This document shows, piece by piece, positions 1-4,810 of a stretch of DNA of 6,154 nt. This DNA comes from Phycisphaeraceae bacterium. Its GTDB lineage: Bacteria > Planctomycetota > Phycisphaerae > Phycisphaerales > Phycisphaeraceae. The stretch is taken from the NCBI GenBank assembly GCA_007119405.1, contig SKPT01000399.1, forward strand, positions 1 to 6,154, in the 5' to 3' direction. A program made the translations under genes and the position numbers. The first letter of the stretch is position 1, and each line of letters starts with the position of its first letter. Under the pieces are notes generated by a model. It saw nothing but the letters and a program-made list of their open reading frames with translations. It was not told the DNA's origin and made no database searches.

Positions 1-54
1 CGCGATGGGTTGGACGCTGTAGCCGAGCTTGAGCAAGCAATCGGAAACAGGCGA
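1..54 (+). other. Probable 3' tail of an upstream gene, frame unresolved
   Basis: A + strand intrinsic terminator follows at once, so a + strand transcript must enter from the left. All three forward frames are open at the window edge and close quickly: one stops at 20-22 (ending AMGWTL), one at 30-32, and one at 58-60 inside the terminator stem. The stop at 20-22 gives the most usual stop-to-terminator spacing (32 nt), but too few residues remain to name a family or settle the frame. Confidence 0.3.
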
Positions 55-87
55 CCCTGACGCGGCCAAACGCGTCAGGGTTTTTTT
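55..87 (+). terminator. Intrinsic terminator of the upstream transcript
   Basis: A perfect 10-bp GC-rich stem (ccctgacgcg at 55-64, cgcgtcaggg at 71-80) encloses a 6-nt loop and is followed directly by seven T residues (81-87). This is a textbook Rho-independent terminator. It separates the upstream gene from aroF, so aroF needs its own promoter somewhere in 88-240, where I see no convincing -35/-10 pair. Confidence 0.93.
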
Positions 88-121
88 ATTGGCTGAACCC
101 CGCCCCGAGAGCGAGACCTTG

Positions 122-212
122 CCACGAAGACACGAAGAACACGAAGGGAGCACGAAGGGGCATGTGCCTTTGCCCTGCTTCGCGACCTTCGCGGCCCTTC
201 GGGCCTTCGCGG
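122..212. repeat. Mirrored CACGAAG / CTTCGCG short-repeat array (palindromic intergenic repeat)
   Basis: Four CACGAAG units begin at 123, 131, 140 and 151. Across a centre of about 20 nt they are answered by four CTTCGCG/CTTCGGG units at 178-184, 187-193, 197-203 and 205-211. The unit spacings on the two sides are roughly mirror images (8, 9, 11 against 8, 10, 9), so the whole element can fold into one long imperfect hairpin. It lies wholly between the upstream terminator and the aroF ribosome binding site. Repeats of this kind recur between genes in several planctomycete genomes and are often mistranslated as short proteins (PRRHEEHEG-type peptides). I take it as a non-coding, possibly mobile, repeat; its function is unknown. 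Confidence 0.75.
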
Positions 213-243
213 TTGAACCGACCACCCCCCACCCCATCGACAC

Positions 244-248
244 AGGAG
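244..248 (+). promoter_or_regulatory. Ribosome binding site of aroF
   Basis: AGGAG lies 7 nt before the ATG at 256, an optimal Shine-Dalgarno arrangement. It fixes the aroF start, which also matches the start of the family's N-terminal domain (MIVVMKP). Confidence 0.85.
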
Positions 249-255
249 CAACGCC

Positions 256-1290
256 ATGATCGTCGTCATGAAGCCCGAGGCCAGTGAGCAGCAGGTCGAG
301 CACGTGTGCGAGCTGATCCGGGAGATGGGCCTGCGCGACCACGTGATCCACGGCACGGAGCTGGTGGTTGTCGCCGCGATCGGCGAGGACCGCCGCAAGG
401 ACCAGGGCCGCGTCGAGCGGGCGGCCGGGGTCGACCGCGTGATGCGCGTGCTCGCGCCCTACAAGCTCGCCGCCTACGAGACGCGCAAGCGCCGAACGCA
501 GGTGCGCCTCGGCGACAGTTGCGTCATCGGCGACACGGAGGTGAACATCATCGCCGGGCCTTGCAGCGTCGAGGGCGAGGAGGCGCTGCTGGCGGTGGCG
601 GAGGCGGTCAAGCAGGCCGGCGCCCACGCCCTGCGTGGCGGGGCGTTCAAGCCGCGCACCAACCCCTACGCCTTCCAGGGCCTGGGCGAAGAGGGGCTGA
701 AGCTGCTGGCCGAGGCCAGGCGGCGCACGGGCCTGGCGGTGGTGACGGAGGTGGTCACGCCCGAGGACGTGGAGATGGTCGCCGAGTACGCCGACTGCCT
801 TCAGATCGGCACGCGCAACGCGCAGAACTTCAAGCTGCTCGAGGCCGCGGGCAAGCAGCCCAAGGCGGTGCTCTACAAGCGCGGCATGAGCATGACGATC
901 GACGAGTACCTCCAGGCGGCCGAGTACATCCTGGCCGCGGGCAACGAGCAGGTGATCCTGTGCGAGCGGGGCATCCGCACGTTCGAGGACCACACGCGCA
1001 ACACGCTCTCGCTCTCGGCGGTGCCCGAGCTGCGTGAGCGGACGCACCTGCCGGTGATCGTCGACCCCTCGCAGGGCACCGGCCACGCCCGGCTGGTGCC
1101 CGCGATGTCCCGCGCCGCCGTCGCCGCCGGCGCCGACGGGCTCATCATCGAGACCCACCACGACCCGGAGCACGCCCTGACCGACGGGGCGCAGTCGGTC
1201 ACGCCGGACGTGCTGGCGGAGCTGGTCCGCAGCATCGGGCGGATCGCCGAGGCCCTGGACCGCACCTGCCGCAATCACGTGCCGGTGTAA
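256..1290 (+). CDS. aroF: 3-deoxy-7-phosphoheptulonate synthase, type I-beta (DAHP synthase)
   Basis: Condenses phosphoenolpyruvate with erythrose 4-phosphate to DAHP, the first committed step to chorismate and the aromatic amino acids; cytosolic and metal-dependent. The 344 residues match the length and order of the Thermotoga-type enzyme: an N-terminal ferredoxin-like/ACT-like regulatory domain (about 1-70, [10 protein letters not shown] to RVLAPYK) and a (beta/alpha)8 barrel. Substrate and metal motifs are [10 protein letters not shown] (metal Cys103), [10 protein letters not shown] (126-135), [10 protein letters not shown] (183-192), YKRG (207-210), CERGIRTFE (236-244), VDPS (269-272), Glu299 and Asp310. 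The N-terminal domain is where this subfamily is feedback-controlled by Tyr/Phe, so similar control is likely. Oddity: the residue after DPS, normally the metal-binding His (DPSH), is Gln273 (codon CAG, 1072-1074); a His occurs four residues later (His277). The rest of the site is intact, so I expect an active enzyme. It stands alone, with a terminator upstream and a 366-nt spacer downstream. Confidence 0.97.
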   Translation: MIVVMKPEASEQQVEHVCELIREMGLRDHVIHGTELVVVAAIGEDRRKDQGRVERAAGVDRVMRVLAPYKLAAYETRKRRTQVRLGDSCVIGDTEVNIIAGPCSVEGEEALLAVAEAVKQAGAHALRGGAFKPRTNPYAFQGLGEEGLKLLAEARRRTGLAVVTEVVTPEDVEMVAEYADCLQIGTRNAQNFKLLEAAGKQPKAVLYKRGMSMTIDEYLQAAEYILAAGNEQVILCERGIRTFEDHTRNTLSLSAVPELRERTHLPVIVDPSQGTGHARLVPAMSRAAVAAGADGLIIETHHDPEHALTDGAQSVTPDVLAELVRSIGRIAEALDRTCRNHVPV

Positions 1291-1456
1291 GCCCGGCCGC
1301 CTGCGGCTTCGCGAAGCTCCCCGCTTCGAGCCGGAGACGCCCGCGCCCCTTGCAGCGGGTCGCCTCCGACCGCCGACCCCCGCCCGGCGCCGGCGACGGG
1401 GGTGCTTGCCGCGGTGATGCCGCACCGGCGCCGGTCCCCTGGTGTGCGCCGTTCAC

Positions 1457-1485
1457 TTGCTGGCGCGTCAGAGCCCTTCTAAACT
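1457..1485 (+). promoter_or_regulatory. Candidate sigma-70-type promoter for pdhA
   Basis: TTGCTG (1457-1462) and TAAACT (1480-1485) are separated by exactly 17 nt, in one of the few AT-rich patches of the spacer. The two boxes each match the consensus at four of six positions. Transcription would begin near 1492 and give a leader of about 165 nt before pdhA. This is the best pair I can find, but sigma-factor preferences of this host are unknown to me. Confidence 0.4.
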
Positions 1486-1606
1486 ATCTCAGGGCCTCGA
1501 TAACGCTCGGCGGGCCGCCGACGGTTCGCGCCGCGGGTGGCGCCGGGCTTGATTCACGCCGCGTTCGGGACGAGATAAACACGGGCGACCCAGGCCGGCG
1601 CGGCTG

Positions 1607-1621
1607 GGCTCGGGCCGAGCC
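1607..1621 (+). promoter_or_regulatory. GC hairpin in the pdhA leader
   Basis: GGCTCGG (1607-1613) and CCGAGCC (1615-1621) are perfect inverted arms around a single base, followed by a run of G. Because a one-base loop cannot close, an RNA hairpin would open one or two central pairs; alternatively this is a DNA-binding dyad. It ends 35 nt before the chosen pdhA start. No T tract follows, so it is not an intrinsic terminator. Confidence 0.35.
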
Positions 1622-1644
1622 GGGGGGGCCAATCCACGATAATG

Positions 1645-1649
1645 AAGGA
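1645..1649 (+). promoter_or_regulatory. Ribosome binding site that decides the pdhA start
   Basis: AAGGA lies 7 nt before the ATG at 1657. The in-frame ATG five codons earlier (1642) has only a G-run 13 nt away and would place this Shine-Dalgarno inside the coding region. I therefore choose 1657, giving MATATQDK as N-terminus. Confidence 0.7.
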
Positions 1650-1656
1650 CGTTTTC

Positions 1657-2763
1657 ATGGCGACCGCGACCCAGGACAAGGCCCGGGCCCGCCCCTCCGA
1701 CCAGTTGGACGGGTCCCGCCTGATGGACCTGCTGCACCAGATGATGCTCATCCGCCGCTTCGAGGAGCGGACGATGCAGAGCTACATGCAGCAGAAGATC
1801 GGCGGGTTCTGCCACATCTACATCGGCCAGGAGGCCGTGGCCGTCGGCTCCATCGCCGCCGCCCGCGACGACGACCCCGTCATCACCGCCTACCGCGACC
1901 ACGGCCACGCGCTGGCCCGCGGCATGCACCCCAACTACGCCATGGCCGAGCTCTACGGCAAAATCACCGGCTGCGCCAAGGGCAAGGGCGGGTCCATGCA
2001 CTTCTTCGACAAGCCCCGGCACATGTACGGCGGGCACGCGATCGTCGGCGGCCAGTGCCCGCTGGGCGTCGGGATCGCCTTCGCCATCCAGTACAACCGC
2101 GAAGACCGGGTCTGCCTGTGCTACCTCGGCGACGGGGCGCTGAACCAGGGCGCCTTCCACGAGTCGATGAACCTCGCCGCCATCTGGCGGCTGCCCATCA
2201 TCTTCGCCGTCGAGAACAACTACTACTCCATGGGCACGCACATCGCCCGCGGCACCGCCATGGCCGAGGACCTCTCCAAGAAGGCCGACGCCTACGGCAT
2301 GCGCTACGCCGAGTGCGACGGCCTGGACCTCCTGGAGATCTACGACACCTTCCACACGGAGATCGAGAAGACGCGCGGCTCGACGACGACGGTGCTCAAC
2401 CACGACGAGGACGCCGGCGACGGCCCCTGCTTCATCAACGTCAGGACGTACCGGTACCAGGGCCACTCCATGTCCGACCCGCAGAAGTACCGGACGAAGG
2501 ACGAGGTCAAGGAGATCCAGCAGCGCGACTGCATCAACCTGCTGGTCAACCACCTCATCGAGCGTGAGCTGGTCAGCCAGGAGCAGATCGACGAGCTGGA
2601 TCAGCGGGCGAAGCAGGAGGCGATCGACTGCGTCAAGTACGCGGAAGAGGCGCCCGAGCCGGGGAGCGAGGAGATGTACACGGACGTGTTCAGCCAGCCG
2701 TTCCCGCCTTTTGAGAAGGGCGAGCTGCCGGCGATGATTCGTGATGACAACAGCGGGGAGTGA
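1657..2763 (+). CDS. pdhA: Pyruvate dehydrogenase E1 component, alpha subunit
   Basis: Thiamine-diphosphate-binding half of the alpha2beta2 E1 enzyme, which decarboxylates pyruvate and reductively acetylates lipoyl-E2; cytosolic. The 368-residue protein has the family landmarks: an MLIRRFEE helix (30-37), HIYIGQEA (53-60), TAYRDHGHALARG (77-89), GKGGSMHFFD (109-118), and the ThDP/Mg motif opening at GDG (158-160) and closing at NN (187-188). The conserved loop YQGHSMSDP (267-275) plus YRT (278-280) is the region phosphorylated in the mitochondrial enzyme. Between CDG (220-222) and TYRY (264-267) it is about 12 residues longer than the mitochondrial sequence as I recall it; the extra stretch is polar (STTTVLNHDEDAG). 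An ATG at 1642 is a less likely start because the Shine-Dalgarno serves 1657. The partner pdhB is about 2 kb downstream rather than adjacent. Acetoin or branched-chain dehydrogenase E1 alpha are relatives, but the motif wording favours pyruvate. Confidence 0.95.
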   Translation: MATATQDKARARPSDQLDGSRLMDLLHQMMLIRRFEERTMQSYMQQKIGGFCHIYIGQEAVAVGSIAAARDDDPVITAYRDHGHALARGMHPNYAMAELYGKITGCAKGKGGSMHFFDKPRHMYGGHAIVGGQCPLGVGIAFAIQYNREDRVCLCYLGDGALNQGAFHESMNLAAIWRLPIIFAVENNYYSMGTHIARGTAMAEDLSKKADAYGMRYAECDGLDLLEIYDTFHTEIEKTRGSTTTVLNHDEDAGDGPCFINVRTYRYQGHSMSDPQKYRTKDEVKEIQQRDCINLLVNHLIERELVSQEQIDELDQRAKQEAIDCVKYAEEAPEPGSEEMYTDVFSQPFPPFEKGELPAMIRDDNSGE

Positions 2764-2804
2764 GGGGAGGGGCGATTGCGAGCCGGCGGTACAGGAGCAC
2801 GACC

Positions 2805-2963
2805 ATGCGGACGTTGGGTCAGGTGTTCCCGATCCTGATGATCCTGTTGGGTGTGGTGTACACGCTCAGCAGCTTCGCGCAGCCGGAAACCGCCTCGCAC
2901 GCCATCGCCGCCGCGGTGCTCTTCGGAAGCGTTTTCGTCGGCTACCGCTTGAAGTGGCGGTGA
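2805..2963 (+). CDS. Small two-helix membrane protein, function unknown
   Basis: A 52-residue protein with two predicted membrane segments (about 6-24, VFPILMILLGVVYTLSS region, and 31-48, AIAAAVLFGSVFVGY region) joined by a short polar turn (QPETASH), ending in basic KWR. The start is chosen because AGGAG (2793-2797) lies 7 nt before this ATG; the longer in-frame GTG at 2760 overlaps the pdhA stop and would add only a basic stretch with no conservation signal. It begins 41 nt after pdhA and 28 nt before the Uma2-family gene, with no terminator between, so it is probably co-transcribed with pdhA. I do not recognise a family. Confidence 0.7.
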   Translation: MRTLGQVFPILMILLGVVYTLSSFAQPETASHAIAAAVLFGSVFVGYRLKWR

Positions 2964-2991
2964 TCAGGGCATGTTGACTTGTGGGTAAGTG

Positions 2992-3618
2992 ATGATTCAG
3001 ACGGCATCGACACAACCGCGGGAGTTCGCACCCGGCAGCAGCGGATGGTGCCTGGCCGACCTGGACGATCCGCAGGTGGAGCGGCTGTGGGACGAGGGGC
3101 GGCTGGAGATGCTCGAGGGGGTGCTTGTCCAAATGGGAGCGGCTTACTACAACCACCTGCGCGTCGTACATCGCCTGCTGCGGCAGCTTGAGGATCAACT
3201 TGAACAGCAGGGAGGCGACGTCTCGCTGGAGGTCGATCTGGTGCTCGATGAGCAGACGGTCCTCAAGGCTGACGCCGTGCTGACCCTGCCCGAGGACAGG
3301 CGTCGTCAGCGTCAGGCTCGGCCCGCGAGCTCGGAGGAAGATCTGGGCCGCCTGCGCGTCCCGCCGACGATCGTCATCGAGTCGGTCAGCCGGGGCCACG
3401 AGCGTCACGATTACGAAGTCAAGCGCCGCCGCTATGCCGCTTTCGGCGTGCCGAATTATTGGGTCGTCAACCACTTCGACAAGTCGCTGCTGTGCCTGAC
3501 GCTTGACCAGGGCCAGTACCGCGAGGACGCCCGCGGCCAGGGCGAGGACGAGCTTCGGCCCGCGGCGCTGCCCGGACTGGTGATCCGCCTCAAGGACGTG
3601 TTCCGCAGCCCACGATGA
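2992..3618 (+). CDS. Uma2 family (DUF820) putative restriction-type endonuclease
   Basis: Member of the Uma2/DUF820 group of PD-(D/E)XK-fold proteins, predicted nucleases whose biological role is mostly unproven. The 208 residues show the family pattern: RLEMLEGVLVQM (37-48, the usual 'ELIDGVLV' region), a conserved His (55), a core beta strand with Asp94 (LKADAVL), PTIVIES (125-131, Glu130), then Asp140 and Lys144 in HDYEVKRRRYAAFGVPNYWVV (139-159). Asp94, Glu130 and Lys144 are the likely catalytic set, so the protein appears intact. The common SPS after the Glu is SVS here. Start: ATG at 2992 is preferred; an adjacent GTG at 2989 is possible, and the upstream Shine-Dalgarno is weak. Codon choice looks more relaxed than in pdhA (more CTT, GAT, ATT), consistent with an acquired or weakly expressed gene. 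Residues 101-122 are charged and probably a loop insertion. Confidence 0.88.
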   Translation: MIQTASTQPREFAPGSSGWCLADLDDPQVERLWDEGRLEMLEGVLVQMGAAYYNHLRVVHRLLRQLEDQLEQQGGDVSLEVDLVLDEQTVLKADAVLTLPEDRRRQRQARPASSEEDLGRLRVPPTIVIESVSRGHERHDYEVKRRRYAAFGVPNYWVVNHFDKSLLCLTLDQGQYREDARGQGEDELRPAALPGLVIRLKDVFRSPR

Positions 3619-3629
3619 AAGGCAGGACC

Positions 3630-3866
3630 ATGGCAGATGTCAGCGTACGTGACGGCGAGGACAGTGTGACGATCCAGGGCAGCCACCCGGCGGTGTCCAT
3701 CGCCTGGGCCGTGTGCATCTTCGTGTTCCTGATCACGCTGGTCTTCGCGATCTTCGCCACGCAGCACATGGCGGTGATCCCCTACATCGCCGGCGTGCTG
3801 GCGGTGATGGGCGTGTCCCTGGCGGTGATCGCGACCCGGCGATCAACATCCGGAGCCCGGACATGA
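3630..3866 (+). CDS. Two-helix membrane protein, function unknown
   Basis: A 78-residue protein with a polar N-terminus (MADVSVRDGEDSVTIQGSHP) and two strong membrane segments (about 22-44 and 47-69), ending in a basic tail (TRRSTSGART). A GAAAGG (3617-3622) 7 nt before the ATG at 3630 supports this start. The in-frame ATG at 3615 overlaps the Uma2 stop as ATGA and could also be used through translational coupling, adding MKGRT. The 3' end overlaps the next gene by 4 nt (ATGA, 3863-3866), so the two are almost certainly translated together. No family recognised; a membrane-anchored partner of the next gene's product is inference from the overlap. Confidence 0.72.
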   Translation: MADVSVRDGEDSVTIQGSHPAVSIAWAVCIFVFLITLVFAIFATQHMAVIPYIAGVLAVMGVSLAVIATRRSTSGART

Positions 3867-4114
3867 ATCAACTCACGCAACACGAGCTCAATGACCAGCA
3901 GTGGCACGACGCGGCGAACTGGAGCGGCCCGGCGTTCATGGCGCTCTACTTCAGCAAGCAGGACACGCGGCTGTGGGTGCCCAAGCGCGTGCCGGCACTG
4001 GGCTGGACGATCAACCTCGGCCACCCGAAGAGCGCGGCGGTAATGCTTGGGATTTTCGGCGGGATACTGGTGGGGGTGATCGCAATCGGCGTCGCGGCGT
4101 GCGTGTTGGCATGA
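3863..4114 (+). CDS. DUF5808-like single-pass membrane protein
   Basis: An 83-residue protein: a soluble N-terminal part with the motif FSKQDTRLWVPKRVPALGWT (30-49) followed by INLGHPKS, then one membrane segment (about 58-80). The 'D-x-R-x-x-VPKR...G-x-T-x-N' wording resembles the DUF5808 domain, a family without known function; I assign this from memory of the motif. The start is fixed by a 4-nt ATGA overlap with the preceding stop and by GGAG (3852-3855) 7 nt upstream; the longer open frame that begins at 3713 runs inside the previous gene and is Arg/His-rich out-of-frame translation. Probably works with the preceding 2-TM protein. Confidence 0.7.
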   Translation: MNQLTQHELNDQQWHDAANWSGPAFMALYFSKQDTRLWVPKRVPALGWTINLGHPKSAAVMLGIFGGILVGVIAIGVAACVLA

Positions 4115-4147
4115 TCGACCGACCGGCTGTCCCCGAGCACATTGAAA

Positions 4148-4414
4148 ATGACCCATGACCGCCCCTTCAATCGCAAGATCGCACAGCCAGGCTTGGGCTG
4201 GGGCTGGCGCCTGCGCGTCTTTGAGCGCAAGGGCCGCGGCAAGCTCAACCCCCGCCGACTGATCAAGTGCGGCTGTTGCGAGCAGCGATTGGAGATTTAT
4301 TACGACGATGAAGGGCTGGAGATCAACGGTGTCTGCGCTTCCATCGAGGAATGGCGCGAGGTGCTGCTGCCGCTGTTGAGAGTCAATCCCCCCAGACAAG
4401 GGAACCGGACATGA
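4148..4414 (+). CDS. Small CxCC-containing hypothetical protein
   Basis: An 88-residue soluble protein. It has an aromatic/basic N-terminal half (PGLGWGWRLRVFERKGRGKL, 14-33), a CGCC cluster (41-44), an acidic EIYYDDEGLEINGV stretch (49-62) with a further Cys63, and a Trp-containing helix (SIEEWREVLLPLL, 65-77). The close cysteines could bind a metal or be redox-active, but four well-spaced zinc ligands are not evident. I do not recognise a named family. The ATG at 4148 is chosen over a TTG at 4142; no strong Shine-Dalgarno precedes either. The stop overlaps the start of the following DUF2442 gene (ATGA, 4411-4414), implying coupled translation. Confidence 0.65.
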   Translation: MTHDRPFNRKIAQPGLGWGWRLRVFERKGRGKLNPRRLIKCGCCEQRLEIYYDDEGLEINGVCASIEEWREVLLPLLRVNPPRQGNRT

Positions 4415-4683
4415 GGCCCAGGCTCATTGAGATCAACCCACTCGCCGATTTTCGGCTTCGGTTGCGCTATGACGATGGCGCCGCGGGCGATGTGGATCTG
4501 GCACCGCTTGCCGGGACAGGCGTCTTCGCCGTATGGAATGAGCCGGGAGCGTTCGACCGAGTGGAGATCGGCTCGGGAGGTGAGGTTATGTGGGAGGCAG
4601 GCGTGGATTTGTGCCCCGACGCGCTGTACATGCAACTGACGGGCAAGTCACCAGGGGTACCCAACGCCGCGCGCTTCTCCTGA
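4411..4683 (+). CDS. DUF2442 domain-containing protein
   Basis: A 90-residue protein that fits the DUF2442 family along nearly its whole length. It has an N-terminal PLADFRLRLRYDDG (10-23, the 'yrL.v.F.DG' strand pair), GDVDLAPLAGTGVFAVW (26-42), and the diagnostic C-terminal WEAGVDLCPDALY (61-73). Function is unknown; family members are small stand-alone proteins, sometimes paired with DUF4160 proteins, but no DUF4160 partner is here. AAGGGA (4398-4403) 7 nt upstream and the ATGA overlap with the preceding gene fix the start. It is the last gene before the palindromic repeat and pdhB. Confidence 0.85.
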   Translation: MRPRLIEINPLADFRLRLRYDDGAAGDVDLAPLAGTGVFAVWNEPGAFDRVEIGSGGEVMWEAGVDLCPDALYMQLTGKSPGVPNAARFS

Positions 4684-4695
4684 CAGCCATGATGT

Positions 4696-4783
4696 TAGGG
4701 TGGGTAGAGCGAAGCGAAACCCACCATGTCGGCCGTGGATCATCGACAAAGCTGGTGGGTTTCGCTTCGCTCTACCCACCCTA
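4696..4783. repeat. Perfect 31-bp inverted repeat (MITE-like palindromic element) upstream of pdhB
   Basis: Two perfect 31-nt arms (4696-4726 and 4753-4783) containing GGGTGGGTAGAGCGAAGCG flank a 26-nt spacer. Related palindromes are scattered through many bacterial genomes and give the familiar false peptides 'GWVERSETHH' and 'GRAKRNPP'. It fills most of the 127-nt gap between the DUF2442 gene and pdhB, ending 27 nt before the pdhB start. It lacks a T tract, so it is not an intrinsic terminator, but as RNA it would form a very stable stem-loop inside the proposed pdhA-pdhB transcript. No transposase is present; such elements are thought to move in trans. Confidence 0.88.
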
Positions 4784-4810
4784 CAACGAAATAACGGAAT
4801 CCGCTTCGAC

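Larger units (their letters stand above)
1291..1656 (+). other. Gene-free spacer between aroF and pdhA, with several dyads
   Basis: No reading frame here looks like a real protein; the open frames are Arg/Pro-rich products of GC-rich DNA. The spacer holds a palindrome GCTTCGCGAAGC at 1306-1317 without a T tract, two copies of the palindrome CCGGCGCCGG (1384-1393 and 1425-1434), a CGGCGG/CCGCCG dyad at 1508-1520, a candidate promoter (1457-1485), and a 7-bp hairpin close to the pdhA start (1607-1621). I see no clear intrinsic terminator for aroF, so its transcript may end by Rho or read through. Confidence 0.6.

Noticed and set aside
122..212. Possible CRISPR-like array
   Set aside because: Units are only 7 nt, spacers are 1-4 nt, and the second half is inverted; there are no cas genes.
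29..259. Small open frame covering the terminator and the mirrored repeat
   Set aside because: It translates the terminator and the CACGAAG array (PRRHEEHEG-type peptide), a known kind of false gene.
1306..1317. Palindrome GCTTCGCGAAGC as an aroF terminator
   Set aside because: No T tract follows and the hairpin would have almost no loop; Rho-dependent termination or read-through is as likely.
1489..2553. Long open frame of 354 codons on the - strand across pdhA
   Set aside because: It mirrors the strongly supported pdhA frame, is Val/Ala/Gly/His-rich without recognisable domains, and is expected from GC-rich third positions.
1350..2567. Long open frame of 405 codons on the + strand through the spacer into pdhA
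   Set aside because: Arg/Pro/His-rich out-of-frame translation of pdhA and GC-rich spacer, with no ribosome binding site and no motif.
2992..3618. Uma2-family gene as a transposon-encoded nuclease
   Set aside because: No transposase, terminal inverted repeats or target duplications flank the gene; the palindrome at 4696 is over 1 kb away and self-contained.
3713..3862. Upstream extension of the DUF5808-like gene
   Set aside because: The stretch lies out of frame inside the preceding 2-TM gene and is Arg/His-rich; the ATGA overlap and GGAG support the start at 3863.
4148..4683. Classical toxin-antitoxin pair
   Set aside because: Size and overlap fit, but neither protein shows a toxin fold motif or a DNA-binding antitoxin domain that I can recognise.
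4700..4810. N-terminal extension of PdhB starting at 4700
   Set aside because: The added residues (MGRAKRNPP onward) are translation of the palindromic repeat, and no ribosome binding site precedes them.
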